Assembly: GCA_964035545.1 (NCBI GenBank)
Contig: OZ037768.1
Span: forward strand, 4,021,241-4,085,240
Length of the DNA stretch: 64,000 bases
Origin: Bugula neritina
Lineage: Eukaryota > Bryozoa > Gymnolaemata > Cheilostomatida > Bugulidae
Direction of reading: 5' to 3'
The notes under the pieces are model-generated. The model ran no database searches and was not told the origin of the DNA. It was given only the letters and a program-made list of their open reading frames with translations. This document shows, piece by piece, positions 35,508 to 52,300 of this stretch (positions within the stretch are counted from its first letter, which is position 1; each line of letters begins with the position of its first letter). A program made the position numbers and the translations under genes.

Positions 35508-37710
35508 GATAGCTGGTTCCTCAATGCCATTCAAACACTAAAATACAAGTCACATTCTATAAAAGCATTTTCCAATGAGTCGAATAACAACATAAACTAA
35601 ATTTGCATTAACAAGCAACTACTCGTATGGAGAAAGAGCATGGAGACATGTTCGTTTGAGTATTTTACTCTAAATTCACTGAGAAACAAAATACCAGCAT
35701 GTATTTAAACATCTATAGGAAATCTCATAGGAACAACTATGATGGTCAAAATAAATTAGAAATATAAATGGCAAAACTTCAACTACATTCTGACTATGAA
35801 TGTGTTCATAACAAGTTACATAACCTTACTAGAGTAAGTCTGCTGACTGCAAAATGCAAAGCGTTTGAGAACTGAATTTAATTAAATAGGTTCACCAATG
35901 AGCAGTTCCTGTGCCTCTTCTGTATAATTTTCCCAGATCTCTATATTCTATTCAAATTCTTATTCTAGAAATATAAAGTAAATACAATTAATGTTAACAA
36001 ATTAGCATTAGTATAATAAGTCAATTTCTTTGTTAAACCTCAGCAATAGTCTGATTTATATTTTACAGATGCAATACAAAAGTGTTTATATTCATGTTTT
36101 ATCCTAAAAATGACAAAAAGTTTAAGTCAATAGCCCTCATCTTTGTTATCATGTTTTCTGCATAAAATGTAAAAATTTGCAGCCTGAAATTTAGTATTAT
36201 AAATTGATTATCTTTTCGTTGTGCTGGAGGGTAATTTACTATCCCTCTCTAGCATTCTACTTTGCAAGACTAAGAAACCGGAGACCCTATCCTAAAGTAG
36301 GCTAAAGCATTGAAATATAACAGTTATGTTTCAATGAAGCAATGCCAAATTTTTAGGGTACTCTCCAGTTTCTCTGGACTTTCATCCATGAGTCTAAAAA
36401 ATAAACTTAAAATTGTAGAACAATACTAGCTTGTTTTAATATTTTTAAATTACTCCAAATCAACTACACATCAAACATTTAGTAAAAATTTGATGCTGAG
36501 CGTTACTTCAACTAATCTGAATTCAAGCATGGCAGAAAGTGAGTTTAGCAGCAGCTGACTTACTCAATTTTTGGCTACTACCAACTAGCTTTTTAAGGCC
36601 TTTAAAATTTAAATATTGATTCTAAGCTAACGCAAATTTGAAGCTACACAACTTTAACTTAAATTTACAAATAATTGGCAGACCTTACCCCAAAAAAAGA
36701 CGTTTACACTTATGCACTAGTATCTAATAGTAATACTAATACTTTTAGTTTTACTGTTAGTAATGGTAATTCAACTACCATTACTAACAGTAACACTAAC
36801 TACATTAAAATTAAATATCATCATTATTAATACTACAATAGTATTAATATTATTAAATTTATTATTTTAGTATTTTAATATTATGATGATCATGATTACC
36901 TGAAGCTTGATTAATATAAATAAGACTTAGACGAACTCTGAGATTAAGAGTAAGAGTACCAGTAAGAGTAAATCAAAGTGAAGGTGCTGCAAGCAAAGTT
37001 TTCACTTCTTAAAGTAGTTAAAATCAACTTAAGGGCTAAGGCTTAAAGTTAAACTTTAAAGTTAAACTTAAACATTATCATTATGATTATCATTATGATT
37101 ATGATTAAAATTATGATTAAGCTTAACATACGCATAACATTAACTGACAGGAAAGTGCTTCAATGTAAAGCAAACTACAAAGATAAAAAATTACTTTTTA
37201 TAAAAAGATTAATTTTCTGGGAATGAGATAAGAATAAATCTAATTTAATTACAGTGCAACTAATTTTAATTCAACTTGATATATTAATATTAATGTTGAA
37301 GTTGTTGCAGTTATTCCAAAAATGAGATCTTCCCAGAAAAGTTGACTTCACTGAGGTATATGCATCGAACTCAATAATATCTTTTCCAGCTCAGCGGGTA
37401 TATGTATTAACGAACCCTTCTGGCTTCTGGTCTTACATATCTAAAAACCAATGCTAAAGATGAGGCAAACGCTAGCAAGAAAAATTACTACAACATCGCT
37501 AGATGCCGCACCAAATCTACAGTCACTAAGTGCAGCGTTTACATAAACCTCCAACCTCAAACTCGATACCCCGAAACCACTGCACTCCTTGTGCTGCTTA
37601 AGGCGATTACCGAGTCACTAGGTTTCACACAGATCAGCACAGAAACTAGCATGAGTATACTGTAGCTGAGTGAAAGCAAATCTTTTTCCACATGTGGGAT
37701 TCTCGAAACA
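35508..37710. other. Divergent spacer between TSEN34 and TXNRD2
   Basis: No coding sequence recognised. Contains AATAGTAATACT-type repeat at 36716-36900, with an inverted repeat of 17-bp arms (36751-36767 and 36777-36793, 9-nt loop), and a CATTATGATTATGATT repeat at 37075-37135. Both promoters should lie at its ends. Confidence 0.6.
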
Positions 37711-42312
<4,602 letters not shown>

Positions 42313-42314
<2 letters not shown>

Positions 42315-42356
42315 GAGCACCTGTTGTGTTGAGACAGTTCTCCACCAGGTGCTCTT
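42313..42356 (+). promoter_or_regulatory. Stem-loop just 3' of the Sec codon (SRE-like)
   Basis: Bases 42313-42323 (AAGAGCACCTG) pair perfectly with 42346-42356 (CAGGTGCTCTT), giving an 11-bp stem with a 22-nt loop. The stem begins 4 nt after the UGA. Selenocysteine redefinition elements are known stem-loops a few bases downstream of Sec UGAs, for example in SELENON; that function here is inferred from position and stability only. Confidence 0.6.
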
Positions 42357-42498
42357 TATAGTATGGTAAATTGATTGCTTGCGACACACTTGTGAATATT
42401 GTTATATTTATATTAGTTCTATAGATTTTTTTTGAAATTTTTGTATTTTTGTGATTAATCTTTGGCAATTAGCTGTTGTAAACTAGGTAACTTGAATA

Positions 42499-42578
42499 GA
42501 GCCAGGTATAGCTAGTATGACGAACAATATACTCAAGTCTCGAGACCGTTATTGTTCTGATGTTTGTTAATAGGCTTT
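42499..42578 (+). promoter_or_regulatory. Candidate SECIS element in TXNRD2 3' UTR
   Basis: A SECIS recruits SBP2 and the Sec-specific elongation factor. Here ATGA (42517-42520) faces TGAT (42558-42561), the expected non-Watson-Crick quartet. The helix GAACAATA pairs with TATTGTTC. The apical part contains an unpaired AA, then the self-complementary GTCTCGAGAC, consistent with a form 2 loop. AGAGCC (42499) can pair with GGCTTT (about 42573) as the lower helix. The AA sits 14 nt from the quartet, slightly more than usual. It lies between the stop and the poly(A) signal. Confidence 0.75.
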
Positions 42579-42641
42579 TTATTCGAATTACTATTTAAAT
42601 TTTAGATGCAGCTCCGATTATAAAACTGCCAAATTTATATT

Positions 42642-42647
42642 AATAAA
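42642..42647 (+). terminator. Poly(A) signal AATAAA for TXNRD2
   Basis: A canonical hexamer about 330 nt after the stop and 70 nt after the SECIS-like fold, on the TXNRD2 strand. Confidence 0.6.
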
Positions 42648-43352
42648 CTATAACGTATCAACACAACCTTGTTAATTTGATTTCATAGAATGTGCAAGGG
42701 GTACCACTAAATGATACAATGATACAATTCACTAATGCAGTAGTTTTTTCATGTAAAGATTATATTTTATATAAGAAATATTTTATACCTGCTGTATATT
42801 ACAGTTTAATTCAAAATATACTTAACTATATAAAGGTGTAATAAAATTTAATATCCTGTACACTAAACAGCTATATTGTAATCAGCATCCGTTGATAGTT
42901 ATTCCAACATGTTAACATAGCATAGTTACAGCAAAAATGTTCAAGACTGGAGGCTCAGAAACAGCTCCAAAAAATTACAAAATATGTACATAGCTGGGTT
43001 TGTATGAGCATAAAATATATACCAATATTTGAAAAATACGTATAATACACCCTCTTATAAGCACTAAATGAATAATTTTTAAACCATGTATACAGAAGTG
43101 TTTGTACAAGATACAAAATAACGTTCTCATTTAAATAAGGTGCTAATTTCGGTAATATGTATTAGAATACCAAATTATAAATATGTGCCGAGTCTAAGAG
43201 GTGAGTGAAATCAAAGAAATGGCCCCACATTTCGTGAACATTCACCTCATAAAACACTGACACTAAATAATCGCGACAAAGTTTAGAGTATTTCTTAATT
43301 TAAAATGCCAACTAGTGAATGTAGAATAAAATATGTATGAATATGTGCAACA
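42648..43352. other. Convergent spacer before the ASH1L stop
   Basis: AT-rich and non-repetitive, with no coding sequence seen. It should hold the ASH1L 3' UTR; minus-strand ATTAAA-type hexamers occur near 42803 and 42848. Confidence 0.5.
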
Positions 43353-46300
43353 CTAATCCGAGTCGGAGAGCTCTTCGCTATAAGGTACAAGTGAGCTTAA
43401 TACATTAGTTTGATTCTTGTTATTCAAAACAGTATCTGTGGGAGTAGATACCTTTGTATGTACAATAGTTGGAACAGGTCCACGGGGAACAGTTAACTCG
43501 GTGTTGGTAACCTCAGTCGCTGGAATGTCTAGGTTATCAGTCAGTTTGTCAGGCAAAACTTCTTCACACCGACTGCTCACTGTTTTTACTAGATTCAATT
43601 TATCCGTGCTGTCATTGATTATAGTTTCTGGAGAAAGCATACTTGCAGAATCACACTCTTCCGTTGGAGCTTTACAGCTCTCAGTATTACTTTCTAAGAA
43701 AGATGGTTCATTACTACCTTCATTTAATATGCAGCTATTGACTGCTGTGTCACTAGTTGTCTCTGTGCATGTGTTGTCACTAGCCGTCTCTGTGCATGTG
43801 TTGTCACTAGTTGTCTCTGTAGCTAATGTTATGCATGCATTTGCACAAATTTCTGCGCTAGTTTGTACACTTTCGATATTATCAAATTTTGTGATAGTGA
43901 GGCTGTCATTTTCAGCACTCACAGTTTCACTGGTTTCAGAGTTCATGGTTATGCGAAGCTGCTCGGTTGTGTTGCTGCTGTCACCTTCCCCTGAGCTTTC
44001 GCAAGTCTCACCTTTTCCTGGTCCTTCATAAGCTACACAAGGTGCTGTTACCTTAAGAGCGATAGCTTCAGTGTTAATAGCAGTTTGTATGTGTTGAGAT
44101 TCTGAGAGGGGGGTGTCCCCATGAGCCGTTGTAAGTGAGTCCTCACTTGGTCCTGGCTGCTAAAACAATAGTCAGAATTTCATAACTTTCATTCTGGTCA
44201 GCATACATTGAACTTGACAGTATTTTTATGCAGCGGAAATTTTAATTCTCTTGAATAATACATGCTGTTACTTTATTCTCAATAATCTATCAAATTACTT
44301 TATTATATTTTATATTATATAACTAAGCATTTGAGAGATTTCGTAATTAATATCAGCACCTTAAGGTTAATTTAATCTACCAAGAGTTTCTCTGGGTGTA
44401 ATTAAAAACTCGAATTATAAAAAAAAACATTTACTGACTAAAATGTCAAAGCAGCGGTAAAACCAAAGCAGCCCTCAATGACAACACAAGCTCCAATTAC
44501 AGTTCGCCCTTCAGATTGACAATTATTCAAAATAGTTGTGAAAGCACTTTTAGACAACAATAGACAAGTGTATTGGCATAATTTCCCAAGTTCATGGTAA
44601 ACTCACATCAGCTGGAGACATGGAATCGGCAGCAGGTGTTGAAGTAGGTGATGAGGAAGCTGGTCTGTAAAAACAACAAAAGAAAGTAGACAGCAAAGTA
44701 ATGTACAGCCTGCAAGAAAATAAAAACAGCCAGCTGTTTTATCTCTAACCACAGGTGTTACTAGACAGCATAATCAAGCTGTACACTCACAAGCTAGCTT
44801 CAGATGTTGACAGTTGTGCTTCTGAAGATGTGGCAACTATAATAGCAGAAGTATGTCTTTCAGTCAGGAGATTACAATCGGCAGCCAGCCTATTTCCTGT
44901 CACATCTGAATCTCCTGCCGGTACACTGTCTGCTGTTACACTGTCTGAACTAGGTGGTTCACCATCTGCCGGTACACTGTGTGAACTAGGTGGTTCACCA
45001 TCTGCTGGTACACTGTCTGAACTAGGTGGTTCACCATCTGCTGGTACACTGTCTGAACTAGGTGGTTCACCCTCTGCTGGTACACTGTCTGAACTAGGTG
45101 GTTCACCATCTGCTGGTACACTGTCTGAACTAGGTGGTTCACCATCTGCTGTTACACTGTCTGAACTAGGTGGTTCACCATCTGCTGGTACACTGTCTGA
45201 ACTAGGTGGTTCACCATCTTCTGGTACACTGTCTGAACTAGGTGGTTCACCATCTGCTGGTACACTGTCTGACCTGGGTGGTTCACCATCTGCTGGTACA
45301 CTATCTGAACTAGGTGGTTCACTATCTGAACTGAGTGTTACACTGTCTACAGGTGGTGATTCAACAGTTCTAGTATAAGCGGGCAGATCACCAGCCGTAT
45401 CGGCTTCCACCTCATCAATACTTTCGTCTAAGTCATGTGACTGCACTACAGCTCTATCCACTTCGTCATACGCTGTTGAGGCAGCGAGTTCGTCAGTCAC
45501 TGTTGAGGCAGCCAGTTCGTCAGTCAGTGTTGAGGCAGCAAGCTCTCCAGTCACTGGCGCGTCAGCTTCTTCAGTTACATCCATTGGTTCAACGACCTAT
45601 GCATGAATACAAAAATTATCCCATAAGTTTTCATCAAAAACATCCAACATTAAACTGAAGCAGTCAAGTCTCTACAACATTAGCCAGAGGTGGATGGCAT
45701 TTTAGCTTCGGTTTCAATTGGCATTAGTAAAACTCACAGTACTACTTTGACTAGCATGTCCGAAAAATGTAGTTTATTACACAGTGACGAAATCAAACAA
45801 CAAGCACCAAACTAATTATTACTTTACCGCACACTTGGCTTTCTAAAATATACTATAAGAAGTGGTGAGACCATTAGTATAACCCTGATAACTATGTGTT
45901 ATGAAGTACACTGTTGTTAGAACTCGATTTTATCAACTGTACCTCGTGGGGAGATTCAGTGCTACTATCAAGAGTTGCCGCCACATGGTTGTCTTCAGCA
46001 TCTTCCGGCATCACATCATCCACGTCAGCGAGAGAGGGAATCCCTTCTAGAACATACATTCAGCGTTTTCACATTTGTACGAAGAAATAAAGATGAATGG
46101 TTTTAGAAAGAAAATTTAGAAATAAAAACAACACAGATAAAGCTTTCTATTCGGTTTTTTGTAGGTTTTGGAGAAAAACAAATGAACAGCACAAGAAAAC
46201 ATGTCCGGATATTGCAGAAGAAGCAAATTTAAGAAAGTTGTTGAAATTTATATATTAATAATCACAACAGAGTTTTATAAAAAATAATAAATCATCGTAG

Positions 46301-49300
46301 AGCAGTTAGTAAAAAATACAGTACACTAGGACCACACACAAACATGCAACCAAATTTCAACAGTGCACCAACAGCTTATAAGATGAGTCTAGAGCTTTCA
46401 CATGCCATAGAGCACTATATGCTGGCATTCGAACCAATCTAGCAATCGTGAAATGCTTCGACACTTACCAGTTGAACAGTCAGGTTTTTCTATGAGCAAA
46501 AACAATACAAACACACATAAGCATGAGAATGCAACACTAACAAAGGGGATAGCAGATAGCTCCAAAAACAACGAGCAACTTTATAAAACAAAATATAAAG
46601 TACCTTCAGTGTCCATAGGACTTTCAACAATGCTAGAATCATCTCCATTTTCATCAACACCAGGAGGAATAGCATCCGATTCTACCCAATCAACCTCATC
46701 GGTTGGATCACTACCGGCCTGGGCACCGACTCCCTGAGAAATATCCGCACTAGGCATTGCGCCAGATGTGGCTGAATGTAGCTGATTATCCACATCCAGG
46801 TCACTTGGCAGATCTTCGGTTTGGTCGAGTGTGTCACCAGTAGCTGGACTCATTCTGGCATTAGTGTCACTCGAGTCTGTCAGCAAACTCGCATCTCCAG
46901 ACACGTTCTCATCAGTTTGATGTTCGACAGGTTTATCCGGAGTTGGAGTTGTGGTTATGAGCTTTCCATCGGCACTGACGTCCTCCAATACAGTGCCAGA
47001 CTGACCTGCCACACTCTCATCAATCTCACTTGCAGTTTCATCTACATTCTCATCTGACTCAACTACAGCAATGGCAGAGTCTTTACCAGTACTAGTTAGC
47101 TCATCTGCTGCAACTACTTCTCTATCCTCTGAAGCACGATCATTATCTTCTGCAATGTCTTGCTCATCTGCTGCAACTTCTGGCTCATTTGCTGTAACTT
47201 CTGGTTCATCTGCTGCAACTTCTTGCTCACCTTCTTCAACTTCTGGCTCATCTGCTGTAACTTCTGGCTCATCTGCTGCAGTTTCTGGCTCATCTGCTGC
47301 AACTTCTGGCTCATCTGCTGCAGTTTCTGGCTCATCTGCTGCAGTTTCTGGCTCACCTGCTGCAACTTCTGGCTCATTTTCTGCAATTTCTTGCTCATCT
47401 TCTGCAACTTCTTGCTTTTCTGCTGCAGTTTCTGGCTCATCAGTTGCAGTGTTTGGCTCATCTGCTGTAACTTCTTGCTCCTCTGCTGCAGTTTTTTTCT
47501 CATCTGCTTCAGTGTTTGACTCATCTGCCGCAGTTTCTGGTTCATTTGCTGCAGTTTCTTGCTCATCTCCTGTAACTTCTGGCTCATCTGCTGCAACTTC
47601 TGGTTCATCTGCTGCAATTTCTGGCTCATCTGCAGTAACTTCTTGCTCATCTTTTGCAGTGTTTGGCTCATCTGCCGCAGCTTCTGGCTCATCTGTTGCA
47701 GTTTCTGGCTCATCTGCTGCAACTTCTGGCTCATCTGCTGTAACTTCTGGCTCATTTTCTGCAACTTCTGGTTCATCTGCTGCAATTTCTGGCTCATCTG
47801 CTGTAACTTCTTGCTCATTTGTTGTAACTTCTGGTTCATCTGCTGCAGTTTCTGGCTCATCTGCTGCAACTTCTGGTTCATCTGCTGCAGTTTCTGGCTC
47901 ATCTGCTGCAACTTCTGGTTCATCTGTTGCAGTTTCTGGCTCATCTGCTGCAACTTCTGGCTCATCTGCTGTAACTTCTGGCTCATTTTCTGCAACTTCT
48001 GGTTCATCTGCTGCAATTTCTGGCTCATCTGCTGTAACTTCTTGCTCATTTGTTGTAACTTCTGGTTCATCTGCTGCAGTTTCTGGCTCATCTGCTGCAA
48101 CTTCTGGTTCATCTGCTGCAGTTTCTGGCTCATCTGCTGCAACTTCTGGTTCATCTGCTGCAATTTCTGGCTCATCTGCAGTAACTTCTTGCTCATCTTT
48201 TGCAGTGTTTGGCTCATCTGCCGCAGCTTCTGGCTCATCTGTTGCAGTTTCTGGCTCATCTGCTGCAACTTCTGGCTCATCTGCTGTAACTTCTGGCTCA
48301 TTTTCTGCAACTTCTGGTTCATCTGCTGTAATTTCTGGCTCATCTGCTGTAACTTCTTGCTCATTTGTTGTAACTTCTGGTTCATCTGCTGCAGTTTCTG
48401 GCTCATCTGCTGCAACTTCTGGCTCATCTGCTGCAACTTCTGGCTCATTTTCTGCAACTTCTGGTTCATCTGCTGCAATTTCTGGCTCATCTGCTGCAAC
48501 TTCTGGCTCATCTGCCGCAGCTTCTGGTTCATCTGCTGCAGTTTCTTGCTCATCTGCTGCAACTTCTGGCTCATCTGTTGCAACTTCTGGCTCATCTGCC
48601 GCAGCTTCTGGTTCATCTGCTGCAGTTTCTTGTTCATCTGCTGCAACTTCTGGCTCATCTGCTGCAGTTTCTGGCTCATCTGCTGCAACCCCTTGCTCAT
48701 TGGCTGCAACTTCTTTCTCTTCCGCCAAAACCACTTCTTTATTTGCTAAGGCCTCATCATTATCTGCCGCAGTTTCTTGCTCATCTGCTGTATTCATCAC
48801 TGCAGCCACTACTTGAGACACAGCATCTGCTCTGGCTATCCCACCTGCGTTGTCTGCTTCATCAGCTGTATTTGCCTCCTCACTGCTTTTCTCCAGCTGA
48901 GCAGTAGTCAACTTTTCTCCAGAGTCCTCACAAACTGCATTGGATGAACCTCCTTCTGCCACCCCATCACCTGCTTCAACCTTACTCTCCATGCCAGCAT
49001 CATCTGCTGTATTGACTGCAACGTTCAACTTATCTGATGTAGTTACTTCATCTGCTGAGGTCTCATTATCTGTGGAATATGTATCATCTATAGCATTTAC
49101 TTCAACTACAGCTGCTTTATCACTTTTGTTTATTTCACTGCCTGAACTAACTTCATCTATTGTAGCAACATGATCAGCATTGTCTTTCAAATGCATTACA
49201 TCACTTGAGTCGGCTGCAGGAGATACGTCCTGTCCAGCTACTAGTTCAACAACTGCAGGATTGTTTGGTGCAGATACTGCACTCGGAGAGCCCACATGCT

Positions 49301-52300
49301 CAGCTGAATCTTGAGTCAACTCAGTAGGTGCTGGCTTCTCATCCAAGAGAGGAGTTGAAGAGCGACTGCAAGAGTCGGACTCACTGTCGGTCAGGAGAGG
49401 AGCATTTGATGATACTCCGGAAGTTTCTTCAGGAGATGAGGTTGCTGTCTGTTCTAGGACCGCTACAGTGCAGCCAGACAAAGATGGCTTACTGGGTTGG
49501 TCGCTCAGTGAGGTGGTGCCTTCCGCAGAGTAATGGGAAGATAACGCCGCTTCTGACGTGGCCAGCTGGCGAGTGGCGGGTATCTCGGCTGACGTCAGCT
49601 CAGCAGGAGTGTTGTCATCCGTTGCTTCAGAGATACTTCCCACTTCCTTTTTCAAAGTTGGAGAAAGTGGGAGAGCCACGTCATCTCCTGACTTCACAGC
49701 AGAATGGTCACCAGTTTCTTGATTCTCACACTGGGAATCAAACACCTAAAACCATGCAAATTCTAATATTGGAAAACAATCAAGTAAAAAGATAATTGAA
49801 AAAACCTTAAGGTAAAGTTTCAAAAGTAGGAGAGCCATCACACAAAAATAACCTAGAACTTATGTTGGTGCAGCATCTTAATAACTACTCTATGAAGATG
49901 AAACGGTAAGACAGGGCAGAAAAGCATGTCATACATTCTATTAGCTCACCTCTGGTACACTAGAAGGTAGTTTAGAATCTGCAGTATCTAGTAACCTAGT
50001 ATACTCTTCATCCAATGGAATATTCACAACAGGAAGTGAGGAAATTGACTCCCTCAATGGCGACGATGGCTCATCAGGCTCGTGTACCGATGAGACACAT
50101 CTCTCATATGCTGAAAAGGGGTATGTGAACATAGAACTACACTGCAAGAAAACTTTGGTGCCAACAATTAACATTGAAAAATTTGTAACACAGATTCGAA
50201 CACACATGGGGAGGCTTAAACTCGAGATTTCATAGTGAAACTAACCTGGTGCACCAAGTTTAGTTTCCTTTTCAATTGGTTCAACAGAACTTTCAACAGG
50301 ACTTTCTACAGGTTCTGCTTGTTTTCGAACATCTACTTCTGAGACGGATGAATTTGATGACATCGAGGGCATTTCTGTTGGTATAGATAATGTTTCTTCA
50401 GGTGTAATAGGTGTTTCTTGAGGAATAACAGGTGTTTCTAGAGGGATTGCAGGTGTTTCTAGAGAGATTGCAGGTGTTTCTTGAGGAATGGTAGGTGCTT
50501 CTTGAGGGATTGCAGGTGTTTCTTCAGGAATAATAGATGTTTCTTGGGGGATAATAGATGTTTGTTGAGAAATTAGAGGCATTTTTATTGGCATAGATGG
50601 TATTTCTTGAGGAATGACAGGTGCTTCTTGGGGAATTGCAGGTGTTTCTAGAGGGATTACATGTGTTTCTTGAGGAACTGCAGGTGTTTCTTGTTGGGGG
50701 ATAATAGGTGTTTCTTGAGGGATAATAGGTATATCCTGAGGTGATTGTACAGAGGTATCTGCAGTTGGAGAAGCTGGTGCAGAAGATATTGATGCGAGGT
50801 GAACCGGTGAAGAAGGTGGACTAGTAGCAATGGTGGCTGGCGGACTGAGATTGTTAGAAGTTGTCATACCACTGGAATTATGTGTTGCATTGTTTGATGA
50901 TGAGTCATTGGAGTCGTCAGACGACGAACCTGCACTTTGTTTGTGAACAGCTTTGTCACTTGTAAGAGTGTCTGTCGTAAGAGGCAACTTAACATTAAGT
51001 GGCCGTGCAAGCATAGAGTCAAAACCAGAAAATGAACTACTACCCAGTCCAAAAACAGGTGGTAAACTCATCTCGGTGAGACCGGGAGTTGAAGCTTGCT
51101 TGGTAGCAGATTCACGCTCTGGGATAGCTTCACTTGCTTTCCTATCAGAAGAAGTATGCTCCATTTCCAAATGTTCGTCTTTTTCATCTTCTTTCACTGT
51201 TTGGGAATCACTCTTGGCAGGAGTTGCATGGGAGGTTGGCTTACTCGGAGCATCTTCTGCGATAGAGAGACCAGGCTCGGTATCGCTGTCTTCATCATCA
51301 GTAGAAGCAGTCAAGAAAGCTGGCATGTCCACTGGCTGTTTGTTAACATTAACAGGAAATAAAGATGACATAGAAGTGGGCAGCAGATGAGTCATCTTCA
51401 CAGTTGGTTGGACCAGTTGACTCAGCAACTCAGCTTGTCTATCAGTAAATATCTTGCTCACACTTTCTGGAGTCTTGAGAGAAGTGGGGGAGAGCGGTAT
51501 GGCTTTGGGCTGCATGCCAACAGGACCTCCGTGCTCAGTCGTCGGTGAAGAGGGTCCTTTGTCTGTCGGAGAGAGTGGAGTTGGCTCGTCAAGAGGGATG
51601 GCGCGAGGTAAGCTAACCTCATTAGCCTGGTCTGACTCGTGAGTTGGTGATAAGGGTATTAGTGGGATTACTTTGGGTGTTTTCATAGGTTTACTAATGG
51701 TAGGGGAGAGTAACTCCACTGGTGCCTTAGTCGGGGAAGCCGGCTCGGCAGGCTGTTCAGTAGACTGCTTTGACTCTGCAACCTTTTCAGATGAGCCCAG
51801 CTCGACAAGCTTAGTATCCTGCAATGAAGCTTCAGCTGCTTTCTCAGCAGCAGCAAGTTTTCTTCGCTCCAGCACCTCCTTGAGGGGAACAATTCTTTTC
51901 GATTTTGCTTTTGGTGCGGCTGCCTTCTCCTGGGTAGATGGAGTCTCAGCACCAACGGAATCTGTTTTCTCACCAACAGACAGAGTATTGCCACTTGCTT
52001 CTTCTACAGAACTAGCTTTAGGCTCAGGTATGGCTGGTTTCTCAGCTGTAACTTCTGTCACTTTTACACTTGACTCTTCTAAAGTGATAGGAGAAATTTT
52101 AAGCATGGGCACAGCATTTTTCAAGATGCCTCTTTTCTGTATTTGAGCAACTTCTGCCTTGTCAGATGATTCCTTGACGTTACTTTTCTCAGCTGTGGAA
52201 AGCGACTTGGTCTGAAAAATAACAGGTTATATGGATTAAAAATTTATTTACATAATAATTTGGATAGTATTTATCATAACTACAACGCCAAGTGTAAACA

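Noticed and set aside
43417-45378. Plus-strand frames of about 200 codons opposite the last ASH1L exons
   Set aside because: Antisense of low-complexity Thr/Ser/Pro coding sequence, with no splice or family support.
47071-48816. 581-codon plus-strand frame rich in Ser/Ala, plus Cys/Trp- and Gln/Lys-rich frames over the same DNA
   Set aside because: Shadows of the 21-bp ASH1L array. A stop-free repeat unit leaves several frames open; the EPEVAAD frame is the one joined in phase to flanking exons.
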